Origin: PALSA-1296 sp038210275 | GTDB lineage: Bacteria > Bacteroidota > Ignavibacteria > Palsa-1295 | Direction: 5' to 3' | Assembly: GCA_038210275.1 (NCBI GenBank) | Contig: JBBQWV010000015.1 | Location: forward strand, 23,561-87,560 | DNA: 64,000 bases | Shown here: positions 35,341 through 44,864 of the stretch, in pieces | How positions within the stretch are numbered: position 1 is the first letter of the stretch | Layout of the letters: each line of letters starts with the position of its first letter | Notes under the pieces: generated by a model | Database searches by the model: none | What the model was told of the DNA's origin: nothing | Seen by the model: the letters and a program-made list of their open reading frames with translations, nothing else | Position numbers and translations under genes: made by a program

Positions 35341-36750
35341 ATGCGAATTAATCAGCGAACCGTAAAAAATATTGCCCGGCTTGAAGGAGTGGGGCTACAT
35401 ACGGGCAATGCCAGTACAATAGAATTCCATCCGGCTCCGGAGAATTACGGAATCCGCTTTGTCCGAAAAGATCTGAAGGATTCGCCGGAGATTCCGGCGG
35501 TGGTTGATTATGTTACCGATATTTCCCGCGGCACCACGCTTTCGAATAACGGCGCAAGTGTTCATACAGTCGAGCACGTCCTTGCCGCAGTGGTGGGCTT
35601 GGAGATAGATAATGTCCGCATCGAACTCACAGCCAATGAGCCGCCCATCGGCGATGGCAGTTCGGAGCCTTATGTTAATACGCTTCTTGAAGCAGGCTTC
35701 GAAGAACAATCCGCTCCGAGAACGTATCTCGTGATAGATAGCACGATCTCCTATTCCAACGAAGCAAAAGGCGTAGAGATGGTTGCCCTTCCTCTCAAAG
35801 ATGATTACCGCATGACGGTGATGGTTGATTATAATAATCCGGCACTCGGAAGCCAGCATACAGGACTATTTTCGCTTGAGAAAGAATTCATCAAAGATTT
35901 TGCACCGGCGAGAACATTTTGTTTTTTGCATGAAGTAGAAATGCTTCGTGAACAGGGACTGATCAAAGGTGGAAATCTGGAGAATGCCATCGTCATCGTT
36001 GATGGCGATCCATCAAAAGAAGAGCTTGATCGCTTCACTAAAAAATTGCATATTGAAGGCTCGGTAATTCTCGGTTCTCACGGAACGCTGAATAATAAAC
36101 CGCTTCGTTTCAAGAATGAACCGGCACGGCATAAGCTTCTTGATCTACTCGGCGATCTTGCATTGGTCGGAGCACCGATACAAGCTCAGATTCTCGCTGC
36201 CCGTCCAGGGCATGCATCGAATGTGGAATTCGCCCGCAAGCTTCGTTCATTGTTGCTGAAGAAATCGCATCTGAAGAAATATACTCCCGGCGCTCCGGTA
36301 TTTGATATTAATGCCATCGAGCAGGCAATGCCGCATCGATATCCGATGCTTTTAGTTGATAGAATTTTGGAAATGGATCTTGAAGCGGGAGCCGAGAGAA
36401 TTGTCGGGCTGAAAAATGTCACCTACAACGAGCCGTTCTTCATGGGACATTTTCCTGGCAAACCAGTTATGCCCGGCGTGCTGATCTTAGAAGCCATGGC
36501 ACAGACCGGAGGAATGTTGATGCTTGGTTCGATGAGCGAACCGGAAAAGAAACTTGTACTTTTTATGGCGATTGATAAAGCAAAATTCCGTAAACCCGTT
36601 ATTCCAGGAGATCAACTGATCTTTGAAGTGAAGCTTCTTCGTAATAGAGGAAAATCTTTTCAGCTTGCAGGGCAGGCATTTGTTGACGGGCAGCTTGTAG
36701 CCGAAGCAGAACTCATGGCGGCAATAGTTGATAAGGAGGCAACACAGTAA
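35341..36750 (+). CDS. lpxC/fabZ: Bifunctional UDP-3-O-acyl-GlcNAc deacetylase / 3-hydroxyacyl-ACP dehydratase
   Basis: 469 residues, a fusion known in Bacteroidota. LpxC part (about 1-305): VEHVLAAVVG (zinc His), NEPPIGDGSSEPYV, FKNEPARHKLLDLLGDLALVG (zinc His and Asp). FabZ part (about 320-469): AIEQAMPHRYPMLLVDRI and GHFPGKPVMPGVLILEAMAQ with the catalytic His and Glu. LpxC commits UDP-GlcNAc to lipid A; FabZ dehydrates hydroxyacyl-ACP for fatty acids, so the fusion balances the shared hydroxyacyl-ACP pool. Stop and lpxA start overlap by one base. Confidence 0.97.
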   Translation: MRINQRTVKNIARLEGVGLHTGNASTIEFHPAPENYGIRFVRKDLKDSPEIPAVVDYVTDISRGTTLSNNGASVHTVEHVLAAVVGLEIDNVRIELTANEPPIGDGSSEPYVNTLLEAGFEEQSAPRTYLVIDSTISYSNEAKGVEMVALPLKDDYRMTVMVDYNNPALGSQHTGLFSLEKEFIKDFAPARTFCFLHEVEMLREQGLIKGGNLENAIVIVDGDPSKEELDRFTKKLHIEGSVILGSHGTLNNKPLRFKNEPARHKLLDLLGDLALVGAPIQAQILAARPGHASNVEFARKLRSLLLKKSHLKKYTPGAPVFDINAIEQAMPHRYPMLLVDRILEMDLEAGAERIVGLKNVTYNEPFFMGHFPGKPVMPGVLILEAMAQTGGMLMLGSMSEPEKKLVLFMAIDKAKFRKPVIPGDQLIFEVKLLRNRGKSFQLAGQAFVDGQLVAEAELMAAIVDKEATQ

Positions 36751-37562
36751 TGCCGATACAAATTCATCCAACCGCGATCATTGATCCAAAGGCGCAGTTC
36801 GGCAAGGACGTTCAGGTAGGTCCCTATGCCATCATTGAAGGCGACGTTATCATCGGAGAGAACAGTATCATTCATCATCATGCTTTTATTGCAAATGGTG
36901 CGAGGATCGGAGCAAATTGTTCCGTGCATCACTCTGCTGTAGTTGCGAATACTCCGCAAGATCTGAAATTCAAAGGCACAGAAAAAACTTCTGTAGAGAT
37001 CGGTGACGGCACGACGATTAGAGAATTTGCAACGATCCATAGAGCAACCGAGCATACAGGAAATTGTAATGCCGGGACGAATGATGGAGTAACGCGCATC
37101 GGAAAGAATTGTCTCATCATGGCATATTCCCATGTAGCACATGATTGTCTTGTTGGTGATAACGTTATTCTCTCTAACTCCGCGCAGCTTGGCGGACACG
37201 TCACTGTCGAATCATTTGCCATCATCGGCGGCTTAACAGGACTTCATCAGTTCTCGCTTATCGGTGGATACTCAATGGTTGGCGGAGGATTGATGATCAC
37301 GAAAGACATCCCTCCTTATTCACTTATCGGTGATCAGCCCGCGCGCTTCGGAGGAATTAATAGAATTGGTTTAGAGCGTCGGGGATTTTCATCTGAAAAA
37401 ATTGAGGCGATCAAGAAGGCGTATAAATTTGTCTATTACAGCGGATTAAATGTTGCCGATGGTATTGCAAGTATCGAAAAGGATCCAGAGCTTGCTATTC
37501 CGGAAGTAATGAGTATCGTTGAATTTATAAAGAAGTCTGATAGGGGAATTATCAGCGCATAA
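36750..37562 (+). CDS. lpxA: UDP-N-acetylglucosamine acyltransferase
   Basis: 270 residues. First enzyme of lipid A synthesis, transferring a hydroxyacyl chain from ACP to UDP-GlcNAc. Left-handed beta-helix hexapeptide repeats start at IHPTAIIDPKAQFGKDVQVG; the catalytic His is in AYSHVAHDCLVGDN and DIPPYSLIGDQPAR precedes the C-terminal helical domain. Translationally coupled to lpxC/fabZ (TAATG). Confidence 0.97.
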   Translation: MPIQIHPTAIIDPKAQFGKDVQVGPYAIIEGDVIIGENSIIHHHAFIANGARIGANCSVHHSAVVANTPQDLKFKGTEKTSVEIGDGTTIREFATIHRATEHTGNCNAGTNDGVTRIGKNCLIMAYSHVAHDCLVGDNVILSNSAQLGGHVTVESFAIIGGLTGLHQFSLIGGYSMVGGGLMITKDIPPYSLIGDQPARFGGINRIGLERRGFSSEKIEAIKKAYKFVYYSGLNVADGIASIEKDPELAIPEVMSIVEFIKKSDRGIISA

Positions 37563-37589
37563 AAAAAGGCGGACTTTTCATCCGCCTTT
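37561..37589 (-). terminator. Intrinsic terminator for the DUF2911/TPR gene, possibly bidirectional
   Basis: aaaggcgga (37565-37573) pairs with tccgccttt (37581-37589); on the minus strand it is followed by seven T residues. It lies between convergent lpxA and the DUF2911 gene. Confidence 0.85.
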
Positions 37590-37609
37590 GACTCCCTAAA
37601 AATATTTTT

Positions 37610-38677
37610 TTATTTACTCTCCCATTGTTTGATCTGCCCTTGAATATTTTTCTTTGATTCTTCGGGGGCTTTATCTAAAGCAATTTTCATATTCTCGATC
37701 GCTTTTTTCAGATCTCCTTTTGCTTCGTACCCTCTTGCAACGCCTGAATAGACAAACCACTGATCAGGATTTTTCTTAAGATTATATTCGAATATCTCCA
37801 TTGCTTCGTCGGTTTTCTTTTCGCGCAGAAGCTGCCTTCCATAACTATGAAGCTCTAAAGGTTTTGCAATTTCCATTGCACGCTGAACAGTTTTCTCTGC
37901 TTCATTTGCTTTACCATTTTTTTTCTGAAGCTCTGAAAGTGTTTGGAGATTATCAAAATTTTCTTCGGTAGCAATCGATTTGTTTGCCCAGTGCGCAGCT
38001 TCCTCTAAATTAATATTTTCGTCAGCACAATAGTTTGCAGCGGAATTATAACCTTGCCACGTAAATCCCGGAGTATTGCGAAGTTCTCTTCTAATGCTTG
38101 CAAGAACCACTTCATGTGTATTAACTTCTACATTAAAACCAACTGCTAATTTTTCCCAATGCAGTTGGATAAGTGTTTTATTTGGTTGCGGATTAACGAA
38201 TTCATATTTCAAATATTCTTCAAATTCTGCCGGCTGCGGTTTTACTGTTACTCGCAATGCATCTTCTTTTCCATCATAAGAAAAACTCCCCCAAGAAGTA
38301 GAATTTTTGGAGAAGATCACCGTCCATTCTTTTTCCTCAGGAAGAAAATGCAACCCGTAAGTCCCTGAGGCAAGCGGCTTGCCTTCGATGGTAATGTTAT
38401 CGGAAAATGTGATCGTTGTATTTTCATTTGCTCCGCCGCGCCAGGGCATTGAAGCACCATAAGGCACAAGCTCGCCCCAGATCTTTCTCCCTTTTACAGA
38501 AGGACGGTGATACATAATTGAAATTTCGGATAAGCCAATCGTCTGGCTTACTGAAGCTTTCTGAGATTCCCAAGGAAGATGCACACTGCCCGTTCCATAT
38601 TGAGCAAAAATATGAGAAGGAGCAAGCGTTTGTGAAAATAAAAAAAGAACAATAAAAGCAGCTGAAGTTTTTTTCAT
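37610..38677 (-). CDS. Exported DUF2911 protein with C-terminal TPR repeats
   Basis: 355 residues from MKKTSAAFIVLFLFSQ (a start four codons upstream is possible). Signal peptide, then the DUF2911 domain (about 40-185) with ISIMYHRPSVKGRKIWGELVPYG, PWRGGANENTTITFSDN and GTYGLHFLP, the conserved blocks of this family. A TPR-like helical part follows (EAMEIFEYNLKKNPDQWFVYSGVARGYEAKGDL and so on). DUF2911 occurs mostly in Bacteroidota; function unknown. Monocistronic with a terminator. Confidence 0.85.
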   Translation of the reverse strand: MKKTSAAFIVLFLFSQTLAPSHIFAQYGTGSVHLPWESQKASVSQTIGLSEISIMYHRPSVKGRKIWGELVPYGASMPWRGGANENTTITFSDNITIEGKPLASGTYGLHFLPEEKEWTVIFSKNSTSWGSFSYDGKEDALRVTVKPQPAEFEEYLKYEFVNPQPNKTLIQLHWEKLAVGFNVEVNTHEVVLASIRRELRNTPGFTWQGYNSAANYCADENINLEEAAHWANKSIATEENFDNLQTLSELQKKNGKANEAEKTVQRAMEIAKPLELHSYGRQLLREKKTDEAMEIFEYNLKKNPDQWFVYSGVARGYEAKGDLKKAIENMKIALDKAPEESKKNIQGQIKQWESK

Positions 38678-38751
38678 AAGGTCATGCAATTAAAAACACA
38701 TTATTAGAAAATAAAATTACGTTATGGATGAGGACTTGTTTCCGATTCTTT

Positions 38752-38789
38752 GAAAAAAAAGAACCCCTGCTCTTCGAGCAGGGGTTCTT
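38752..38789 (-). terminator. Intrinsic terminator of the 1273-residue T9SS protein gene
   Basis: gaacccctgctc and gagcaggggttc form a perfect 12-bp stem with a 3-base loop, followed on the minus strand by eight T residues. Confidence 0.93.
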
Positions 38790-38812
38790 AAAGAAAACGT
38801 TATCTCTAACGA

Positions 38813-41800
38813 TTACTTTGCAAGAGTCATCTTGCGAGTTGCAGTGAAGTCTGCGCTTTGGAGTCTATAGATATAGTTACCGGAAGCGAGTTCATTACCT
38901 GCATCGTCTTTACCATCGAACTTCACTGAATGCGTTCCTTCGCTGACGTTGCCATCAACAAGAGTGCGAACAGTCTGACCAAGCGAGTTGAAGATAACAA
39001 GTCTGGTCGGTCCTGCAAGCGGCAACGAGAAGTTGATCTGCGTTGTCGTGCAAGGATTCGGATAGTTCTGATAGAGTTCATACGCATCCGGTGAACCGAT
39101 TGACACATTAACTGTATTAGAAATGTGCTGTGATCCATCGAGATCCATTTGGATCAAACGATATGTGTATGTTCCCGGAGATACGTTACGATCATTATAG
39201 ACGTAACCATTCTGTACGTTTGAATTGATCTTGCCATCAACGAAGGCAATCTTTTCGTAGAAGCCATCTTGCTGATTAGCAATACGACGCTCCACGAAGA
39301 AACCTTGGTTGTTCTTTTCCTGTGCAGTTGACCAATTCAGAAGCGCTGTACCATTGACTTCCTTGCCGGTGAGCGGCGTAAGGAAATTAACAGGAAGCAT
39401 TCCGCTTGTGCTTACCATTGCACGGATCATAGGTGTGTAACCGCCTGCTTGATTCCAATATAAAGGAGATTGGAAACCATTACCGCAAGGATTACAAGGA
39501 ACGGTACCCCAAGCTAGTCTATAGCTATTCTGAAGAGCGCTATTGACAGGCCAGAAACCGTTTGGTGGCATCCAGAATGACCAATCGCAGCTTGACGCTG
39601 TACGTTCAATTGCGTAAGACGTGGATACATCACCGTAGTTATTATTCTGCGCGATATTTGTACCGTATGGATCATGGTAGATCGCCTGAAATACAGGTGT
39701 CTGCGGATCGGTAACAAGTATGCGAGCGCCGCCTCTGGATATATCGGCTCCCATGAACATATTGTCCAAAGAAAGCTGTCCGACTGAGATCCAATAAACG
39801 CCCTGCGTTGCACCACCACCACTTCCGCCCGCTAATACGATCGGAGTCGGGAAGTAGTACGGCCACCATGTATTAAAGAGGTCACCCTTACGGATATCCT
39901 GCATCATACCACCACCAACTGTATCGCAAGTCGGCACACCACTATTCGGACTTCCTTTGAGAACAGAAAGTCTGATAGCATCCGGTGATTGGTTACCATT
40001 AGCAAAGAAGATACGAACGCCATACAGTGTATCTTTAACAGCTAAGCGGAATTTCATTGCAAAGCTACCTGAGTTATTATTAAATCCGATACCTGCTCCA
40101 GTGACCTGAACCAATCCTGGCCAGTCATTCGAACCATCATCCAACGCAAATTCAGTAGGATCGCCAGGAGTGCCGACATCTAAAAAGAATTTCGTGAATG
40201 TGCCATTATCCTGAGTATAGGAGTCATAAGCGCTTGAAGCTAAGAATGCATGAACAGTGAAGGTGCCACCAGTCGTAGCATTCTGCGCATTCCAGTTAGG
40301 CATTAAGATCGTCGAATCTGTACCACCACGTAATGATGTAACAGTTTCGATAGCCCAGTAAAGTGTATTACCGTTCTGATCGAGGATCTGAACACGGATC
40401 GGGAACGCGATCGCAACATCGGTCGAATTATTTGCGACGTGTACATAAACCGGAAGTGATACTGCCTGTGAAGGAGGGATGTGTGTATATGGAGAAACTA
40501 CACGTACCCACATCACTTCGATTTCAGGCTTACGTGGCACTTGAAGTGATATGTTATCCACGTAGAAATCATCACCGTCATCATCAGGTGGGTAAGCACC
40601 GTCATCTTTCGCTTTCAAGCGGATGCGGAAGCGGAAATTACCCGTAAAGTAGTTAAATGTCGGTGTAGTGAACTTGTCGAGGCGAACAGAGAACTTTATA
40701 AATTCAAAGTCATTGCCACCATCGATCTGTCCAACTTGTCTCCAACCGCTGGCGCTTGGATTACAAGCAGGCTCAGTCGGAGACTTAAATTCTACAACTA
40801 AAGAGTCACCTGCACGTGCAGTAGAACCGTTAGCGTTCAGCATCGTCTTTTCAGGTCCGACAAGAGTTTGGGCATCCCAAAGCCATGGGAATTGGAAATT
40901 ACCTGTTCTCTCGTAACTAAAGCCTAAGGTAGCTTTTGTTTGTCCGAGAAGATTGAATGGGAATGACAAGAGAGAGTCACCCTTATTCGAACCACCATAC
41001 GGATTTCCATCAATATCCTGACGATCAAAATGAATGACAGGATCTAACAATCCGCTCTGTCCTACACCACCTGATGTATTTTCATATCTCGGTGGAGGAG
41101 GGTCGAAAGTAACGGCATCACCGTCAGAAACCTGAGCGCCGATCGCAATCCATTTTGTCTGATCAGGAATATCACCCTTTTGAGTAGAGCTATAGCCATC
41201 AGATGGATCGTTAAACGGAAGTGCTGTTGTGCGGATACCAAATATCTGGACACAAACCGTATCATCGAACGGCCACACATCGCCGATATAATTATCGCTG
41301 CAATCATACGTTGTTGCAACAGCACACGCATTGAACGTGCCAAGTTGATTCAGAATATTCGGATTTGTGGAATAAGGAGTAAAATCTCCATCCTTTGTTC
41401 CGCGAACTTCACTGGCTGCCATATTGGTCATACAGAAAGTACGTCCATAAACTGCAGTTCCGGTAACAACGTTACGAATCTGAAACTTTGCCTTAAAGCT
41501 CTGTTGTATCTGGTCAACATTCTGAAATGTTCCACGCGGTGAAAGACTTGTGCTCAGACAGACTTCGTAGTTTCTCGGAGGAAAATCGACCGAGATAGCG
41601 CGGACAACATTATGCCAGCGTTTAAACTTCACTGCCCATTGACCTGCCTGACGGAAATCTTTATTACAAGCGCGGCATGTAGTATTCACTGCATCCCAAC
41701 GTCCTTTTCCGGAATGACTTCCGTAGTTCACTGATGTTCCCTCAGTTTTACTAGCATTGATAAGACCAATGGTAGAATTACGTTGGAACACACGGTATGC

Positions 41801-42634
41801 CGGAATTGGTGGGAATCCAAGGATCGTACCTGAGAACGGTCCATAGTTGATCTGGATGCTCGAATCCTGACGAGTGAAAACGATCTGCATCTTTCTGATG
41901 AAGAGGTTATCACGTCCGGTTCCGGGATCAACACTATTCGGTATTGAAGGTCTGATGCGAAGATTGTAATAGTTCACAAAAAACGAATCAGAACTCGGGC
42001 TGGTACGAATGTACACTTTAGAGCTATCCTGTCCCGGGCGGAAATCCAAATCTGCAAATAATGCACAGATAGCGGAATAAACAGAGCTGGCTGCTATACT
42101 TGTAGTTGTTTTGAGATCAGGATTTGCATTGTTGCAATAGATCGGAGCGTTTGTCCATGTTTCTGCGCGCAGTGTAGAGCTGGCATTACCAAAACCAAGA
42201 TAGCCATTTGAAGAGATCATCAAGCTATCAAAGTTTCCTTGGTAGAAATTAAATGTGAAACCGATCGGAATAGGACCAGCCATGGCATTATCAATCGTAT
42301 CCATGGTAGAGGGGTTGCTCCATGTCTTACTCAGATAATCATAGGTCCTATTTGCTGGATTGTAAAAATAGTGGAGCAATCTGTCACCGAAGAATTGCTG
42401 CTGGGGACCACTCTTGATGCGATACCAGCTAAAAGTCTGGTATACCGTATCAATAAAGAAGTAGTTGGGGCGCCAAGGAAGCGGAGCGTTATCATCCGAG
42501 TCAACGACATAATAGCCGCTGTTCAGGACGTTCGGCTCGCCGCGACGATTCCCCTGTGCATTAGAGTTCTTTACTCCGAAGAGCATCAAACTCACAAGCG
42601 CAAGAAACGCGAAAGAGAGTATCCGATTTTTCAT
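38813..42634 (-). CDS. Large T9SS-secreted protein
   Basis: 1273 residues. Signal peptide (MKNRILSFAFLALVSLMLFGVKNSNAQ). The first half contains beta-rich lectin-like regions (PIPIGFTFNFYQGNFDSLMISSNGYLGFG is a nidogen/PEP-type sheet, seen here at about 95-125); a CARDB-like module around 640-740; a fibronectin-like segment (ALLNWSTAQEKNNQGFFVERR); then the sorting domain (YELYQNYPNPCTTTQINFSL, LGQTVRTLVDG, GNYIYRLQS) ending RKMTLAK. Several paired cysteines (CRACNKDFRQ, CNPCGNG) suggest disulphides. Exported by Sec plus T9SS and left on the surface or released. Probably an adhesin or structural protein; unproven. Monocistronic. Confidence 0.83.
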   Translation of the reverse strand: MKNRILSFAFLALVSLMLFGVKNSNAQGNRRGEPNVLNSGYYVVDSDDNAPLPWRPNYFFIDTVYQTFSWYRIKSGPQQQFFGDRLLHYFYNPANRTYDYLSKTWSNPSTMDTIDNAMAGPIPIGFTFNFYQGNFDSLMISSNGYLGFGNASSTLRAETWTNAPIYCNNANPDLKTTTSIAASSVYSAICALFADLDFRPGQDSSKVYIRTSPSSDSFFVNYYNLRIRPSIPNSVDPGTGRDNLFIRKMQIVFTRQDSSIQINYGPFSGTILGFPPIPAYRVFQRNSTIGLINASKTEGTSVNYGSHSGKGRWDAVNTTCRACNKDFRQAGQWAVKFKRWHNVVRAISVDFPPRNYEVCLSTSLSPRGTFQNVDQIQQSFKAKFQIRNVVTGTAVYGRTFCMTNMAASEVRGTKDGDFTPYSTNPNILNQLGTFNACAVATTYDCSDNYIGDVWPFDDTVCVQIFGIRTTALPFNDPSDGYSSTQKGDIPDQTKWIAIGAQVSDGDAVTFDPPPPRYENTSGGVGQSGLLDPVIHFDRQDIDGNPYGGSNKGDSLLSFPFNLLGQTKATLGFSYERTGNFQFPWLWDAQTLVGPEKTMLNANGSTARAGDSLVVEFKSPTEPACNPSASGWRQVGQIDGGNDFEFIKFSVRLDKFTTPTFNYFTGNFRFRIRLKAKDDGAYPPDDDGDDFYVDNISLQVPRKPEIEVMWVRVVSPYTHIPPSQAVSLPVYVHVANNSTDVAIAFPIRVQILDQNGNTLYWAIETVTSLRGGTDSTILMPNWNAQNATTGGTFTVHAFLASSAYDSYTQDNGTFTKFFLDVGTPGDPTEFALDDGSNDWPGLVQVTGAGIGFNNNSGSFAMKFRLAVKDTLYGVRIFFANGNQSPDAIRLSVLKGSPNSGVPTCDTVGGGMMQDIRKGDLFNTWWPYYFPTPIVLAGGSGGGATQGVYWISVGQLSLDNMFMGADISRGGARILVTDPQTPVFQAIYHDPYGTNIAQNNNYGDVSTSYAIERTASSCDWSFWMPPNGFWPVNSALQNSYRLAWGTVPCNPCGNGFQSPLYWNQAGGYTPMIRAMVSTSGMLPVNFLTPLTGKEVNGTALLNWSTAQEKNNQGFFVERRIANQQDGFYEKIAFVDGKINSNVQNGYVYNDRNVSPGTYTYRLIQMDLDGSQHISNTVNVSIGSPDAYELYQNYPNPCTTTQINFSLPLAGPTRLVIFNSLGQTVRTLVDGNVSEGTHSVKFDGKDDAGNELASGNYIYRLQSADFTATRKMTLAK

Positions 42635-42658
42635 CGTATTGGTTAATTTAATTTAATA

Positions 42659-42666
42659 CAAAAATA
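42659..42666 (-). promoter_or_regulatory. -7 box TATTTTTG upstream of the 1273-residue T9SS gene
   Basis: Matches TAnnTTTG on the minus strand, 24 bases before the ATG at 42634; no clear -33 element was seen. Confidence 0.4.
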
Positions 42667-42889
42667 ATGCAGTGATTTCAAAAAAACTTGATTCGAACTG
42701 AGCTTCAGACCTCCCCGAAGATCAGTTAAAAACATCCCGTAAAACACAAATGTGGCGAAAACAACTCAAATTCAGCAAAAACCCTCAATGATGCAGAGTT
42801 TTGGGCTACTAAAATACAAAATAAAACTACGCCCCACCTTTAAAAGACAACTGAGATGGCAAAAGGTTACAGATTATTTTCAATTATTT

Positions 42890-44020
42890 TTAGAAAATAG
42901 TTGAAAAGTGCTTTCCTGCCATCTGACGAACAACATCTTTAAACTCCAATTCAAGTAAACGAACAAGTGCATCTTGTACTTCCAATCCGGATCTTTCTAC
43001 GATCTCGTCAATATGCACTGCCTCACCGGATTCATCCAAAATACCTACTATTTTTTTCTCTGACACACTTAACTCAGGTCTTTGCGAAGCTTGCCGCTTT
43101 CGAGCCTTAATACTTGCACCCGGTTTTTCAACCCATTCTAAAACTTCGAGAATATCTACTGCGTTCCTGAAAAGTCGGGCACGGCTATCGAATATTAATT
43201 GATTTGGTCCTCGGCTCATCGGGCGAGAAACATCACCGGGAAGAGCAAAAATATCGCGCCCCTGATCCAGAGCCAATGAAGCCGTAATCATAGAGCCTCC
43301 TTTTTCTTCACTTTCGATGATAATACTTGCCTTCGAAAGCCCACTGACAATTCTATTACGCCACGGAAAATTCTTTGCTTCAGGTGGAGCACCAAGTGGC
43401 AGTTCGGATATTATTGCGCCGCGCCCTGATTCTGTAAGCTTTTTGGCAAGACCTTTATTTGCTGAAGGGTAGAGTACATTGATCCCTGAACCAAGTACTG
43501 CAATCGTCTCTCCGCCTGCTTCGAAGATTGATTCATGCGCACATGTATCAACGCCGCTTGCCAGACCACTGGTTACCATTACATTGTACTTTGCAAATTC
43601 CGCACACAGACTTTGCGTTGCTCGCTTGCCATAATCGGTCATTTTTCTGCTTCCGATAATGGCAAGGTTACGTTCGTTCTTTAGAAGCTCCGGATTGCCC
43701 GATACAAAAAGAAGAGCCGGAGGTTGATAAATTGTCTTTAGATGCTCGGGGTATTCAGTATCGTAATAAGTAATGACGACAGTGTTTTCAGGCAAATTAT
43801 CCAAATGCTTCTTTGCCGTCTCTAAGGCTTTTTCGCGAGACTCAATAAAATCAGTGGCAATGATCTTTCCAAAACCGGGAGCATTGCGTAATTGCAACTC
43901 GGTTGCCCGAAGAGCTGTTTCTGCATTACCAAAATAATCACATAGCGTCATCAGCCGTTTCGAACCGATGCTCGAACAAAGATAGATCGCGTAATAGACA
44001 ATGAGTTCAGATTGCGTCAT
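42890..44020 (-). CDS. dprA: DNA processing protein DprA
   Basis: 376 residues. DprA binds incoming single-stranded DNA and loads RecA during transformation. The Rossmann domain has GSRKMTDYGKRA, VTSGLASGVDTCAHE, AVLGSGINVLYPSANKGL, FPWRNRIVSGLS and GGSMITASLALDQGRDIFALPGD; a SAM-like/HhH N-terminal segment and a C-terminal winged helix (about 310-370) complete it. With the ComEA-like gene this suggests, but does not prove, natural competence. Followed by nothing for 200 bases on this strand downstream. Confidence 0.96.
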   Translation of the reverse strand: MTQSELIVYYAIYLCSSIGSKRLMTLCDYFGNAETALRATELQLRNAPGFGKIIATDFIESREKALETAKKHLDNLPENTVVITYYDTEYPEHLKTIYQPPALLFVSGNPELLKNERNLAIIGSRKMTDYGKRATQSLCAEFAKYNVMVTSGLASGVDTCAHESIFEAGGETIAVLGSGINVLYPSANKGLAKKLTESGRGAIISELPLGAPPEAKNFPWRNRIVSGLSKASIIIESEEKGGSMITASLALDQGRDIFALPGDVSRPMSRGPNQLIFDSRARLFRNAVDILEVLEWVEKPGASIKARKRQASQRPELSVSEKKIVGILDESGEAVHIDEIVERSGLEVQDALVRLLELEFKDVVRQMAGKHFSTIF

Positions 44021-44052
44021 GGAAAATTATTGAGCGGCTGTAAATTCTGAAA

Positions 44053-44853
44053 TTATTTTCCTTTGAATTCCGCTTTGCGCTTTTCGAGAAAGGCAGTCGT
44101 ACCCTCATGGAAATCCGATGATGTTGTGAGTTGTCCGAAACGCTCCGCTTCTCTGCCAAGTCCTTCTTCGATAGACTCATCGATTCCCTCAACGATGCAT
44201 TCAAGTGCCGCGCTGATAGCAAGCGGAGCTTTGGAAGCTATCGTCGCAGCCATCTGCTGCGCCAGCGCAAGTAACTCTGCCTGCGGTACAACACGAGCTA
44301 CCATTCCTTGCTCAAGGGCTTCACGGGCATCCATTTGCCTACCTGTGAGGATCAGGTCGGTTGCTATAGTACGCCCAAGAATACGCGTCAGCCTTTGTGT
44401 CCCGCCGTAACCCGGTATAATCCCAAGATTCACTTCAGGCTGCCCAAATTTTGCATTCTCTGAGCAAATACGAATATGACATGCAAGCGCCAGTTCGCAG
44501 CCGCCACCAAGAGCAAAGCCGTTGACTGCAGCGATAAAAGGCTTTGGAGAAGATTCGATCAGACTAAAAACAGCCTGACCATTTTGTGAAAATTCTCTGC
44601 CCTCCTCTGAATCATTCAAAGCCGCAAGTTCACCAATATCTGCTCCGGCAACAAATGCCTTCTCACCGGTGCCGGATATGATCGCAACGCGGACATCATC
44701 ACGAACACGGAGATCGGTAACTAAATGACGAAGATCATCAAGCACTGCCGAACTTAGAGCATTTAACTTATCAGGACGATTGATCGTGATCGTTGCAACG
44801 AAAGAATCAATTGTATATTTTATCGTTTGGTATTCGTAAGTAGTCGGTGACAT
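44053..44853 (-). CDS. Enoyl-CoA hydratase/isomerase (crotonase) family protein
   Basis: 266 residues. Oxyanion-hole residues sit in AFVAGADIGEL and GFALGGGCELALACHIR; the two catalytic Glu positions are in GGGCELAL and KFGQPEVNLGIIPGYGGTQRL, both kept, consistent with a true hydratase. The C-terminal ends with the usual FLEKRKAEFKGK. It probably hydrates short-chain enoyl-CoA in fatty-acid or butyrate-type metabolism; the exact substrate is not readable. It sits between lpxD (11 bases) and dprA (32 bases). Confidence 0.92.
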   Translation of the reverse strand: MSPTTYEYQTIKYTIDSFVATITINRPDKLNALSSAVLDDLRHLVTDLRVRDDVRVAIISGTGEKAFVAGADIGELAALNDSEEGREFSQNGQAVFSLIESSPKPFIAAVNGFALGGGCELALACHIRICSENAKFGQPEVNLGIIPGYGGTQRLTRILGRTIATDLILTGRQMDAREALEQGMVARVVPQAELLALAQQMAATIASKAPLAISAALECIVEGIDESIEEGLGREAERFGQLTTSSDFHEGTTAFLEKRKAEFKGK

Positions 44854-44864
44854 AAATTTTCAGA

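Noticed and set aside
35395..35859. Minus-strand frame of 154 codons inside lpxC/fabZ
   Set aside because: A shadow of the conserved LpxC coding sequence, without signal or family features.
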